From contig JAQUPF010000003.1 of NCBI GenBank assembly GCA_028716845.1, positions 124,001 to 188,000 on the forward strand: a stretch of DNA of 64,000 nucleotides, written 5' to 3'. How positions within the stretch are numbered: position 1 is the first letter of the stretch; each line of letters begins with the position of its first letter. Source of the stretch: a bacterium. Lineage in GTDB: Bacteria > Auribacterota > Tritonobacteria > UBA1439. Positions 52,722-61,425 of this stretch are shown piece after piece. The position numbers were made by a program, and so were the translations under genes. Below the pieces are notes generated by a model. That model made no database searches and had not been told where the DNA came from. It saw nothing but the letters and a program-made list of their open reading frames with translations.

Positions 52722-54032
52722 TCATCGAATCATCCGCAGGCCCTTTAGGGAGTGGATGAGCAGCTTGAATCCGTGCCTGAACGGCCGCATCTTGGCCTCG
52801 CCGGCCTTTCGTGTCCTATAGTGGACGGGGAACTCAACCATTTTCATGCGGTAGCGCGCGGCTGCAAAGAAGAGGTCCCAGTCCCCCCAGAGGAACTCCT
52901 TGATGATGTAGACCTCCCAGTGCCTTTTCAGCAGCACCTTGGTGCCGCAAAAGGTGTCGGTAATCCGCCTCTGCGTGATCCACCTGATGAGGAGCGCGAA
53001 CAGAGTAATGCCGATACGATTGATTCTTCCGAGGGAGTGTTTCTCCCGTGGATACACTATGCGACTCCCATTGATGAATTCGGCCCCGCACTCCATGACG
53101 TAGTGAAAATTCGGGAGTTCCTCCGGCGGAGTCGTCATGTCGCAATCCAGCATCATGAGGACGTCGCCCCGCGCGCCCTTCCACCCCTCATTGATCGCAT
53201 ATCCTTTCCCCCTGTTTCGAGCATACGATATGAGGCGGACGTTCTCCTTCCTCTTCATCACCTCCTCAACGACGGATTTCGTATTATCCCGCGATCCGTC
53301 GTCAACCACGATGATCTCCAATGATGTTCCGAAGGCCGGTATCCTCTCCAGGCACTCCGCGATATTCCCCTCCTCGTTGTAGCATGGTATCACGACGCTG
53401 CAGGAGAGCCTTTGGGCATCCGGTGGAGGAGGCATCATCCGCAACACGAGGAACTGCCCGAAGCACAATCTCCGGATTATCGCGATCCTCGGAATCACTC
53501 TGTTCATCCATTCCCCGAGGCCGCAGAGCCGGAACGGGCATATGAATCGAAAACCCTTGTCGAGCACCTCGTAGTTGAAGATGCGGGCGAGGTTCTCGAT
53601 GTCGCCGAGGCGGAGGATGTTCCGGTTCAGCCGGGGTACGGGCAAGCCCAGCTTCGAGGCGACGATCAGTGTGAAGATGGCGAGCGGATTGACGCACATG
53701 ATAAAGACCTTGGTCTCGCGGGACATCAGTTCCTTCAGCACCTTGAACAGTGCATCGAGACGATTCTCATAGTGGAGATAATCATCCAGAATGATGTACT
53801 CGAAGCGTTGTCCGGCGATCTGCCCGCCGATACCTGGCGCGAAGACGAAATCCGGATGTTCGCGTTTCAACGCGTCGATGTCTGCGTCTTCGGAGCACAC
53901 CTGGAACCCGCGCGACGGTCGGACCGCCTCGAGGAGATCCGCATCCACCCCACCCATGAGGAGCACCTTCCTGTGCGGGATAATGCTGTTCCTGAGGAAC
54001 TCCATAATCTCTGCCTTGAAGAAACGTCGCAT
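52722..54032 (-). CDS. Fusion: methyltransferase-like domain plus family 2 glycosyltransferase
   Basis: 436 aa. Residues about 1-195 resemble a Rossmann methyltransferase-like domain (KVLLMGGVDADLLEAV, FEYIILDDYLHYENRL, LGDIENLARIFNYEVL), but the glycine-rich motif I is degenerate. Residues about 208-436 form a GT2 domain: SVVIPCYNEEGNIAECL, IIVVDDGSRDNTKSV, MLDCDMTTPPEEL, and FCGTKVLLKRHWEVY near 365. Fusions of this type occur in environmental glycan clusters. It is flanked by two paralogous membrane proteins that may use its polyprenyl-phosphate product. Confidence 0.87.
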   Translation of the reverse strand: MRRFFKAEIMEFLRNSIIPHRKVLLMGGVDADLLEAVRPSRGFQVCSEDADIDALKREHPDFVFAPGIGGQIAGQRFEYIILDDYLHYENRLDALFKVLKELMSRETKVFIMCVNPLAIFTLIVASKLGLPVPRLNRNILRLGDIENLARIFNYEVLDKGFRFICPFRLCGLGEWMNRVIPRIAIIRRLCFGQFLVLRMMPPPPDAQRLSCSVVIPCYNEEGNIAECLERIPAFGTSLEIIVVDDGSRDNTKSVVEEVMKRKENVRLISYARNRGKGYAINEGWKGARGDVLMMLDCDMTTPPEELPNFHYVMECGAEFINGSRIVYPREKHSLGRINRIGITLFALLIRWITQRRITDTFCGTKVLLKRHWEVYIIKEFLWGDWDLFFAAARYRMKMVEFPVHYRTRKAGEAKMRPFRHGFKLLIHSLKGLRMIR

Positions 54033-54100
54033 CGCCCCCCCCTTTCAACAACGATTCACAACCGCTCCAGGCCGCTTCCCTCTCTGTATGCCATCCGGCG

Positions 54101-55759
54101 TCAAGCGGTTCTTCCTCTGTCGATTTCGTGATACCTCGATCTCTTCCGAGGCACGTACCAGATCTCCCACGAGCCTGCGTCGCAGTCGAGGTCCAGGCGG
54201 ACGAGACCGGGGAACCTGCTCCGGATGAACCCGATGTCCGAGCCCCCCTGCTCCCGCAGCACTATGAACATCGGCCCGCGGCCCGTCCGCTCGCACGCCG
54301 CATGGACCTTGTCGAGGCCATCGTCTCCGGCCAGCGGCGCGGCCCAGATGTTGCACTGGTCCCGCCTCCCGTAGAGCGCCTTGATGTAGTAGGTCCCCCA
54401 GTCGCCGTGGATGAAGACATGGGTGTCCGCGTGCCGGTCGAGCGCCTCCCGCAGGCACTCGAAGTTCGGGACGAGACCGAATCCCGCCAGATGCACGCGC
54501 TCCCAGTCGCGGTAGTCCATGCCGGACAGCCTGTAATACTGCCAGAGATTCAGCCCGATGAAGAGCGCGAGGAGCGCCGCGACCAGCCGGTCGCCGCGCA
54601 GGCGCGAGAGGATCAGGAACAGAATGAGCAGCGGGAACGGGTACGCCATGAGCAGATGGTACATTGAATACGCCGCCGGGGAGAAGACGACGGCGATCAC
54701 CACGGCCGCGCCAGCGCACACGTTCACGATGATGAAGCCGCGGTCCTCCGGCCGCCTCCGGCGCCGGACGGCCCCGTAGAGGAGGAGCAGAACGGTCACG
54801 CCGAAAAGCGCGACGCCGCTCGCCGGGGCGTTCTTGTCCGTGTGCGAAACGCGCCCGGCGGCGAGGAGCGGGTTCGTCAGGTACCGCGTCATCCCCGCGA
54901 GGTGGCGGGCCGGCGAGGAGTAGTCATAGCCCCGCTCCTCCAGGCCGATGTCCATGCAGATGCCTCCCCAGGCGTAGTACGGCATCTCCCTGGATCCGCC
55001 GGAGCCGCACCGGGCGGTGAGGAGGGCGCCGGTGAGGACGCCGGCCACCGCCGCCGCGACCGCGACGTGCAGGAGGAAGCGCCGCCGGGGCCCCCGCTCC
55101 CGGAGGACCGCCCGGTTCCGGACCGCGGCGCGGAGGAGGAAGAGCGGGATCACCGGGAGGTAGAAGAGGAAGGAGAGCTTCGCCCAGACTCCCAGGAAGA
55201 CGAGGAGGCCGGCGAGGACCGGGTAACCGCAGGAGGGGCGCGCGCCGCGCGTGAGGAGGGATGACCACCGCTCGATCATAAGAACGATGAGGAGAATGAT
55301 GGCGATCTGAATACCGGCCACGCTCGTGTCCGTGACGTGCTGGAAGGCATAGGGCATGAAGGCGAGGAGGAGCAGGAAGGTCTTCAGCGCGCCGAAGCCG
55401 CACAGCCTGTGCATGATGAGCGCCTGCGCCCCGAGCGCGAAAACGCCGAGCAATCTCGCGGAGTGTGGCGACGGCCACAGGAGGAAGAGCGGGAAGTAGA
55501 TGATCGACGAGAGGCTCCCGATGTACGTCTCAGCGCGCAGCGGCAGGTAGCGGTCCGGCCAGACGGCGAGATCCCATATTCCGGAGAGCGGCTCCAGTCT
55601 GTTGAGGGGATACCATGACCAGGCGATGTTGCTGTAGGGGAGAAAGGAGTCATCGTTGAACGGGATGCGCAAATACAGCCGGACGACGAGGAGGCAGATG
55701 ACGATGAATAGAGCCCGCTCGACCGCCTTCCGCAACCGCATGCCGTTCATTTCCGCCAC
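54101..55759 (-). CDS. GT-C-like membrane protein, paralogue of the one at 50724
   Basis: 552 aa from GTG 55759 (ATG codons at 55750 and 55741 are alternatives). IPFNDDSFLPYSNIAW, WYPLNRL, YLPLRAETYIGSL, WPSPHSARLLGVFALG, CGFGALKTFLLLL and RRDQCNIWAAPL match the companion protein position by position. Asp pair in the first outer loop, about eleven helices, soluble tail. It follows the FAD-enzyme gene by 37 bases, so it may be read from the 61310 promoter region. Likely GT-C glycosyltransferase. Confidence 0.82.
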   Translation of the reverse strand: MAEMNGMRLRKAVERALFIVICLLVVRLYLRIPFNDDSFLPYSNIAWSWYPLNRLEPLSGIWDLAVWPDRYLPLRAETYIGSLSSIIYFPLFLLWPSPHSARLLGVFALGAQALIMHRLCGFGALKTFLLLLAFMPYAFQHVTDTSVAGIQIAIILLIVLMIERWSSLLTRGARPSCGYPVLAGLLVFLGVWAKLSFLFYLPVIPLFLLRAAVRNRAVLRERGPRRRFLLHVAVAAAVAGVLTGALLTARCGSGGSREMPYYAWGGICMDIGLEERGYDYSSPARHLAGMTRYLTNPLLAAGRVSHTDKNAPASGVALFGVTVLLLLYGAVRRRRRPEDRGFIIVNVCAGAAVVIAVVFSPAAYSMYHLLMAYPFPLLILFLILSRLRGDRLVAALLALFIGLNLWQYYRLSGMDYRDWERVHLAGFGLVPNFECLREALDRHADTHVFIHGDWGTYYIKALYGRRDQCNIWAAPLAGDDGLDKVHAACERTGRGPMFIVLREQGGSDIGFIRSRFPGLVRLDLDCDAGSWEIWYVPRKRSRYHEIDRGRTA

Positions 55760-55796
55760 CGCAGGGATGGACGGCCGATACTCTTCCGCCCCGGCC

Positions 55797-57077
55797 TCAC
55801 CGCCTCTTCAGGACCGCCTCGGCCGTCTCGCAGCCGCTCAGGAGGGCGGTGTGCATCGTCCGCGTGCACGGGTATCTCCTGTACACGCCCGCGTGGTAGA
55901 GGCCCGGGTACCGGCTCACGACCGGAGGGTTCCTGTAACCGAGGCCGTAGCGCGGCGTGCTATACGGTATTTTGAATATCCGGTGCCAGAGGTACTCGAA
56001 GCCGGGCCGCATGGTCCGTATGTCCTCCAGGTACGTCTCCGCGAGGTCCTCATCCGATGCCCGGTAGAGCGGCGAGTCCTCGTCGGCGTAGGAGAAGAGG
56101 TAGTAGACGTACTCGCCCGATGCCCCCCCCTCGGGGTGGAGGGCTGTGTGGTTGAAAATACCCCCGAAACGGAGGGGCGGCGCCATGAAGACGTTCCAGT
56201 AGTGCGGCGAGATGAGGTGCCGGGAGCCGAAGCACATGCAGATGAGCGGCCGGTAGCGGATCGTGGCGAGTTCCGGGTCGAGCCGGTCCGGCTCCTCGTG
56301 GATGCGGAGGAGGATCTCCGGCGGGACGGCGCTGACGATCCTCGGCGCGATGAAGAGGCGGCGCGCCCCGTCCGGCCCGACCGCCTCCACCGTTTCCCGG
56401 CCGACCCGCACCGCCGCTGTCTCGGTCATGATTTGTCCGCCCTTCCCCTCGATCGCGGCGGCGATCCGGTCGATGAGCGTCTTCAGGTCCGCTGAGGGGT
56501 AGCCGTAGCGGTCTCTGTTCCTCGCGCTCTCGTGAAGGCGGCTGCCGAGCCAGCCGGTGCTCACCGCCGAGAGCGGCGTGCCGAACTCCATCTCCGCGAG
56601 CGGCTCGAAGATCGCCTCCCGGGCGCGCCGGCCGATCATCCGCTCGATCCACTCATCGCACCTGACGGCATCGAGGGCATGCCAGTCCCTCCTGAGGTAG
56701 CAGGTGAGGCCGAACCGGACGAACCGGAGCCGCTCGATCGGGGTGAGCGGCCTGAAGGTGAAGATATGCCAGGGCTGGGTGAGCGGGTACGGCCTGCCGT
56801 GGAACCAGAAGACGACCTTGATCCGCCTCCAGATCATCGAGTCCCACATGCCGAACCGCTTCAGGAAGGCGTGGGTGACGGTGTCGATTCCCATGACGTG
56901 GTGGTACGTCATCGGGATCCACTTCCCGTCCTGGCGGAACGACCGCGCGAGGCCGCCGAGCTCCGCCTCCCGCTCGAGGAGCAGCACCCGCATCCCCCCC
57001 GAGGCCAGCCTCTCGGCCGCGGCGAGGCCCGCGGGTCCGCCGCCGAGGAGCAGGGCGTCGTACCGTTCCTCCGTCAC
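55797..57077 (-). CDS. FAD-dependent oxidoreductase, protoporphyrinogen-oxidase / UDP-Galp-mutase superfamily
   Basis: 426 aa. ALLLGGGPAGLAAAERLA is the FAD-binding motif, with LLLEREAELGGLARSF, YHHVMGIDTVTHAFLKRFG, and PYPLTQPWHIFTFRPLTP near residue 98, then EMEFGTPLSAVSTGWLGSR. C-terminal YPGLYHAGVYRRYPCTRTM is the FAD-binding end. It belongs to the same broad superfamily as the enzyme at 39605, but the two are not close. GTG 57077 overlaps the preceding radical SAM stop (GTGA). Probably oxidises or isomerises a lipid or sugar produced by its neighbours. Confidence 0.86.
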   Translation of the reverse strand: MTEERYDALLLGGGPAGLAAAERLASGGMRVLLLEREAELGGLARSFRQDGKWIPMTYHHVMGIDTVTHAFLKRFGMWDSMIWRRIKVVFWFHGRPYPLTQPWHIFTFRPLTPIERLRFVRFGLTCYLRRDWHALDAVRCDEWIERMIGRRAREAIFEPLAEMEFGTPLSAVSTGWLGSRLHESARNRDRYGYPSADLKTLIDRIAAAIEGKGGQIMTETAAVRVGRETVEAVGPDGARRLFIAPRIVSAVPPEILLRIHEEPDRLDPELATIRYRPLICMCFGSRHLISPHYWNVFMAPPLRFGGIFNHTALHPEGGASGEYVYYLFSYADEDSPLYRASDEDLAETYLEDIRTMRPGFEYLWHRIFKIPYSTPRYGLGYRNPPVVSRYPGLYHAGVYRRYPCTRTMHTALLSGCETAEAVLKRR

Positions 57078-58498
57078 TGCGGCGAGACCTCCTGCTCGAT
57101 GACGCGCGATTTCAGCGCGAGGGCGAGGGTCTTGAGGAACCCCAGCTTCTTGTACCGGGAGTAGTTCCGCACGAGGCAGAGCTTGAAGACGAAATCGAAG
57201 ATCGGGTTCGGGGGGAGGCGCGTGAGAAACCGGAGCAGCGGCGCGAGCCGCGGGTGGCGCACGGCGAGGTAGAAGAGGCGCTGGGTGTTCAGGATGCGCC
57301 CCTTCCCCTCAAGGCGCAGGGGGTTGCCGCGGAGGTGCATCGGCTCGAGGCGGTCGAAGTCGAAATCCGGGTCGAGGTGGCCGTGGGTCCGGGCGTACTC
57401 GTACATCTCCGTCCTCGGGAGCGGCTGGTAGACGTAGGCGAACGGATGGTCCGTCCGGCAGGCGATGTTCAGCCGCACGGTCTCCCATGCCCGCGCGGGG
57501 GTCTCGGCTGGCATGCAGAACATGTTCGTCGTCCTGAGGATGATTCCCTCCGCCCTCACCCAGCGGGACGCCGCAAGGATCTGCTCGTTCGTGACGCCCT
57601 TCCCCCCCACCCCGTTCCGGATGAACTCGCTCCCGCTCTCGATCCCGAACGACATCCCGTAGCACCCCGCCGCGCGCAAATCGCGGACGATCTCCTCGGT
57701 GAGCGTGTCCGCACGGACGCCGCAGAAGAACGGGAGGCCGACCCGCTCGCGGTAGAGGGGGAGGAACGCCCGGAGCCACTCCCTGTTCCAGACGAACACC
57801 TCGTCGTCGAAGGTGACGGTCCTGAAGCCGAGGGTCGCCTTCTGCTCCGCGATCTCCCCGGCGAAGCTCCCCGGGTCCCGCATCCGGAGGTACCTCCCCT
57901 TCCCGCGGTAGAGCGAGCGGAAGTACGGGTCCGTGCAGAAGGTGCATCTGAACGGGCAGCCGCGGCTCCCGATGAACGTCTTCGTCGTCTTCTCGCGGAG
58001 GAACCGGTACTTCCGGTAGAGCGACCAGTCGGGACGGGGCAGGCCCTCGAGGTCCTCCCGGAGGGGGCGGACCTCGTTCCTGACGATCTCGCCGTCGCGC
58101 TTGACCCAGAGGTTGGGGATGCGCCCGATGTCGCCTCCCCTCTCCATGGCCTCCGCGAGCTCGAGCAGGGCGTCCTCGCCCTCGCCGACGCAGACGACGT
58201 CCACGCCGTCCCGTTCGATCATCTCGGGGCAGACGGTCGGGTGGGCGCCGCCGAACACGGTCGCGGCGCCGAGGTCACGCCTGACGCGCGCGGCGAGCCG
58301 CAGCATGCCGACGTGCTCGCCGGTCGTGACGGAGAACCCCGCGATCCGCGGGCCGAACCGCGCGAGCTCGACGAGAAGGTTCCGCTCGAGCGCGGTGACG
58401 AAAACCTCGCACTCGTGGCCCGCCGCCCGGAGGACGGCGGCGAGGTACATGACGCCGTGGTATTCCTGGGGGAAGCTGTGGACGAAGGCGATCCTCAT
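57074..58498 (-). CDS. B12-binding-domain radical SAM enzyme
   Basis: 474 aa. IAFVHSFPQEYHGVMYLAAV, GFSVTTGEHVGMLRLA and GGAHPTVCPEM near residue 84 form the cobalamin-type domain. CxxxCxxC (GCPFRCTFC) is at about 181, then FDDEVFVWNREWL, FGIESGSEFI and MFCMPAETPARA. The C-terminal region is helical (HPRLAPLLRFLTRLPPNP), lacking FYLRP. ATG 58498 overlaps the upstream stop (ATGA) and the end overlaps the FAD gene, so it is tightly coupled on both sides. Third of three consecutive B12-radical SAM genes. Confidence 0.9.
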   Translation of the reverse strand: MRIAFVHSFPQEYHGVMYLAAVLRAAGHECEVFVTALERNLLVELARFGPRIAGFSVTTGEHVGMLRLAARVRRDLGAATVFGGAHPTVCPEMIERDGVDVVCVGEGEDALLELAEAMERGGDIGRIPNLWVKRDGEIVRNEVRPLREDLEGLPRPDWSLYRKYRFLREKTTKTFIGSRGCPFRCTFCTDPYFRSLYRGKGRYLRMRDPGSFAGEIAEQKATLGFRTVTFDDEVFVWNREWLRAFLPLYRERVGLPFFCGVRADTLTEEIVRDLRAAGCYGMSFGIESGSEFIRNGVGGKGVTNEQILAASRWVRAEGIILRTTNMFCMPAETPARAWETVRLNIACRTDHPFAYVYQPLPRTEMYEYARTHGHLDPDFDFDRLEPMHLRGNPLRLEGKGRILNTQRLFYLAVRHPRLAPLLRFLTRLPPNPIFDFVFKLCLVRNYSRYKKLGFLKTLALALKSRVIEQEVSPQ

Positions 58499-59940
58499 TT
58501 ATCGACGTTGTCGTAGCCGTAGATGTGGTAGTAGATCATCGTGTAGCCGAAGTCAAGGCCGTAGCGGACCCCCCTCGAGAGGTAGAGGGCGAGACGGATG
58601 AAGTAGCGGAGCCGCTGCCGCAGGATCATCCTGAGGAGGCGCCGGCCGAAGGTGAGGAAGTAGGCGGCCTTCTGGTACAGCTCGACCTTCCGGACGCTGA
58701 GCGCCTTCGATTCGACCACGGCGCCGAAGGTGATGTTGTCGGCCGCCTTCCAGCGATCCTCGTCTATCCATCCGCCGTACTGGTGGATCTGCCTGCACCC
58801 CTCCTCGGTGAACGGCTTGTAGATGAAGAAGGCGGTCCTGTTCGCGTCGAGCTCCATCGCGAGGCGTATGGTCTCACGGAGCGTCGCGGGGGTCTCCGCG
58901 GGGCCCCCGAGGATGTTGAACGCGGTGAAGCCGATCCCGTTCGCGCGCGCGATCCGGAAGATCTCCTTGATCTTCTCCTTCGAGATGTGCTTCCCGTAGA
59001 CCTCGTTCCTGATGAAGTCGTTCCCCGCCTCGATCCCCACCCTGAGGAGCGCGCATCCCGACTTCCCGAGGAGCTCCAGCTTCTCCTCGTCGAGCTGGTC
59101 GATCCGGGCGAACATGCTGTACTTCAGCTCCCCCCACGCGCCCGTCTCCATGTACGCCTCGCAGAACGGTCTGAGCCATTTGATGCTCGCGGTGGGGATC
59201 TGGTCGAAGAGCTGGGCGAGGCGCATGTTCCTGTGCCTGTATTTCTCCCACTGGAAGGCGATCTCCCGCGCGTAGGCGACCGGCTCCCGGATCCGGTAGT
59301 AGCGCCCCTCCACGGCCTCCGAGATGCCGTGGGCGTCGCAGTAGGTGCACTTGTAGGGGCAGCCGCGCGTGCCGATGATGTAGAGCATGCCGAGGAAGTA
59401 GAAATAGAGGTCGAGGTCCTCCCAGAGATTCCAGTCGGGGATGGGAAGGGCGTTGATGTCCTCTATGAATCGGCCCTTCCCCGTCGTGACGACGGCGCCG
59501 TCCCGCTTCGTCCAGACGCCCGGGATGCCGGCGAGATCCCCTCCGCGCTCCCGCCGGTCCAGGTACTCCGTGAGGGTGCACTCGCCGTCGCCGATGAAGA
59601 GGGCCTCCACGCCGGGGATGGAGAGCGTCTCCTCGGGCTTCAGGGAGGCGTGGTAGCCGCCGAGGATGACGGGGAGGCCGCAGTGCCGCCCGACGTGCTC
59701 GATCACCGCCCTGACGTACTGCATGTACATGGTGTTGCAGGAGATCCCGATGATGTCCGGCCGGTCCCGCCCGATGTCCGCGAGGATTTTCTCCCGCCAG
59801 CGCCGCCTGCGGAAGGTCAGGTCGGTGATGGTGGCGCGGTGGTCCGTCCGTTCGTTCAGCCAGGTCGCGAGGCAGGTGATGGCGATATCGAGGGCGCTGT
59901 AGTCGCCCCCGAGCGTCGCGTTGACGAACTTGATCTTCAC
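58495..59940 (-). CDS. B12-binding-domain radical SAM enzyme
   Basis: 481 aa from GTG 59940, which overlaps the upstream stop (GTGA). IKFVNATLGGDYSALDIAI, GISCNTMYMQYVRAVI and GGYHASLKPEE near residue 94 form the N-terminal domain. CxxxCxxC (GCPYKCTYC) is at about 194, then LFDQIPTASIKWL in place of the usual D-D-x-F motif, VGIEAGNDFI and FNILGGPAETPATL. C-terminal YIGS-type helices contain many Tyr and Arg residues (YFIRLALYLSRGVRYG). Second gene of the coupled triplet. Distinct enough from its neighbours to act on a different position or substrate. Confidence 0.9.
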   Translation of the reverse strand: MKIKFVNATLGGDYSALDIAITCLATWLNERTDHRATITDLTFRRRRWREKILADIGRDRPDIIGISCNTMYMQYVRAVIEHVGRHCGLPVILGGYHASLKPEETLSIPGVEALFIGDGECTLTEYLDRRERGGDLAGIPGVWTKRDGAVVTTGKGRFIEDINALPIPDWNLWEDLDLYFYFLGMLYIIGTRGCPYKCTYCDAHGISEAVEGRYYRIREPVAYAREIAFQWEKYRHRNMRLAQLFDQIPTASIKWLRPFCEAYMETGAWGELKYSMFARIDQLDEEKLELLGKSGCALLRVGIEAGNDFIRNEVYGKHISKEKIKEIFRIARANGIGFTAFNILGGPAETPATLRETIRLAMELDANRTAFFIYKPFTEEGCRQIHQYGGWIDEDRWKAADNITFGAVVESKALSVRKVELYQKAAYFLTFGRRLLRMILRQRLRYFIRLALYLSRGVRYGLDFGYTMIYYHIYGYDNVDK

Positions 59941-61310
59941 CGGAAGAACCTCCGCATCTTCACCATGAGCTTCCTGATCCCCGACGGGGTGAGGAGGTGG
60001 CGCATGATGTAGCGCCACCGGCGCGGCTTGAGATAGAAGCTGAACAGCGCCATCTTCTGGTAGCGCTTGAGCGTCCGCGCGGGCAGGTTCGGGTCCTCGA
60101 AGGCGCGCTTCGAGTAGTAGTTGAAGTCGGCGTAGTTCGTGCTGATCCTGTAGTTGAGGCCCCTGACCATGTCGTGCAGGTACGTCCCCGGGAGCGGCGT
60201 CGTGATGTTGAAGGTCGCCTCGTCGATGTCGAGGGCGGCGGCGAATCGGATGGTCTCCCGCAGCTCCTCCCTCGTCTCCGTCGGCGCACCGAGCATGAAG
60301 AAACAGCCCGCCCTGATCCCCGCCCGCTGGGCGGCGGCGACGGTCCTCCGGATGTTCTCGAGGCGGATCCGCTTCCGATAGACCTCGTCGAGTATCCGCT
60401 GGCTCCCGGACTCGGCCCCCACATGGAGGTAGCGGACGCCGGCCCGGTACATCCGGCGGAGCATCGCGTCGTCGGTCAGGTCCGCCCGCGCGTTGCATGC
60501 CCAGAGGATGTCGAGCCGGGCGGCGATGAGGCGGTCGCAGAGCTCGCCGAGCCAGCCCTTGTGCGCGGTCAGGGTGTCGTCGTGGAAGAAGATCCCCCGG
60601 ACGCCGTACTCCTCCTTCAGTGACGTGATTTCCTCGACGATGTTCGCCGGGCTCCGCAGGCGCAGCCGCTTCCCGAAGATCCTGTTGAGCGTGGGCTGGC
60701 AGTAGGTGCACCGGAACGGGCAGCCCCGCGACGCCACCACGGTCGTCCCCCGGATGTCCGTCCCCAGGATGTCGAGGTAGTGCCAGGAGGCCATGTAGCT
60801 CTCCATGTCGAAGAGCCTGCGCTCGGGGAAGCGGATCGAATCGAGGTCGGCGATCGGCTCGCGCGGCTCCGTCGTCACGATCCGCCCGCCTTCCCTGTAG
60901 CAGATGCCCCTGATCCCGCCGAGATCGCGCGACGGCGCCCGCTCGACGATCTCGACGAACGTCCGCTCCGCCTCGCCGAGGGCCACGACGTCCACGTCGT
61001 CGAGGAGGGTCTCCGGGAGGACCGTCGCGTGCGGACCGCCGGCGACGACGAACGCCCCCAGCCCGCGTGCCCGGCGGGCGGCGGCGATCCCGCGCTCGAA
61101 GCTCATCGTGTCGAAGAAGATCCCCGCGACGCCCGGCCGGGCCGCCCCGATCGCCGCGTGGAACTCCTCCGCGCTCCGCATGAACGTCCCGTCCACGAGC
61201 GTCACGCGGTCCCGCAGGGCCGGCGGGAGATTGGACGCGAGGTACCCGAGGCCGAGCGGCGGATCGCCCGACGGCGAGTGGAGCCGTGGAAACACGAGCG
61301 CGATGTTCAT
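59937..61310 (-). CDS. B12-binding-domain radical SAM enzyme
   Basis: 457 aa. IALVFPRLHSPSGDPPLGLG, LASNLPPALRDRVTLVDG and GGPHATVLPET near residue 90 form the cobalamin-type domain. CxxxCxxC (GCPFRCTYC) is at about 197, then FFHDDTLTAHKGWL, VGAESGSQRIL and FFMLGAPTETREEL. C-terminal FYLKPRRWRYIMRHLLT is a member of the FYLRP group. It leads the operon that continues through two more B12-radical SAM genes and the FAD enzyme. Extended -10 promoter at 61336-61344. Confidence 0.9.
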   Translation of the reverse strand: MNIALVFPRLHSPSGDPPLGLGYLASNLPPALRDRVTLVDGTFMRSAEEFHAAIGAARPGVAGIFFDTMSFERGIAAARRARGLGAFVVAGGPHATVLPETLLDDVDVVALGEAERTFVEIVERAPSRDLGGIRGICYREGGRIVTTEPREPIADLDSIRFPERRLFDMESYMASWHYLDILGTDIRGTTVVASRGCPFRCTYCQPTLNRIFGKRLRLRSPANIVEEITSLKEEYGVRGIFFHDDTLTAHKGWLGELCDRLIAARLDILWACNARADLTDDAMLRRMYRAGVRYLHVGAESGSQRILDEVYRKRIRLENIRRTVAAAQRAGIRAGCFFMLGAPTETREELRETIRFAAALDIDEATFNITTPLPGTYLHDMVRGLNYRISTNYADFNYYSKRAFEDPNLPARTLKRYQKMALFSFYLKPRRWRYIMRHLLTPSGIRKLMVKMRRFFR

Positions 61311-61335
61311 GTCAGGAGCCGTTCATTGAATTTTC

Positions 61336-61344
61336 ATTATATCA
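61336..61344 (-). promoter_or_regulatory. Extended -10 promoter for the three-radical-SAM operon
   Basis: TGATATAAT on the minus strand (perfect TATAAT with TGn extension), about 26 bases before ATG 61310. No good -35. The downstream GAAAA matches that of the promoter at 36094. Confidence 0.6.
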
Positions 61345-61425
61345 CAAGGGGGGAACCGTCCGGACGGCACCGTTGAAACGCGGATCCGTAGCCGCGCGGG
61401 AGGGCGGTCCCCGGCCGCCCGGGCC

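Noticed and set aside
57254-60012. Two long plus-strand frames (420 and 495 codons) opposite radical SAM genes
   Set aside because: Compositionally biased antisense frames. The minus strand has full radical SAM motifs and coupled overlaps.
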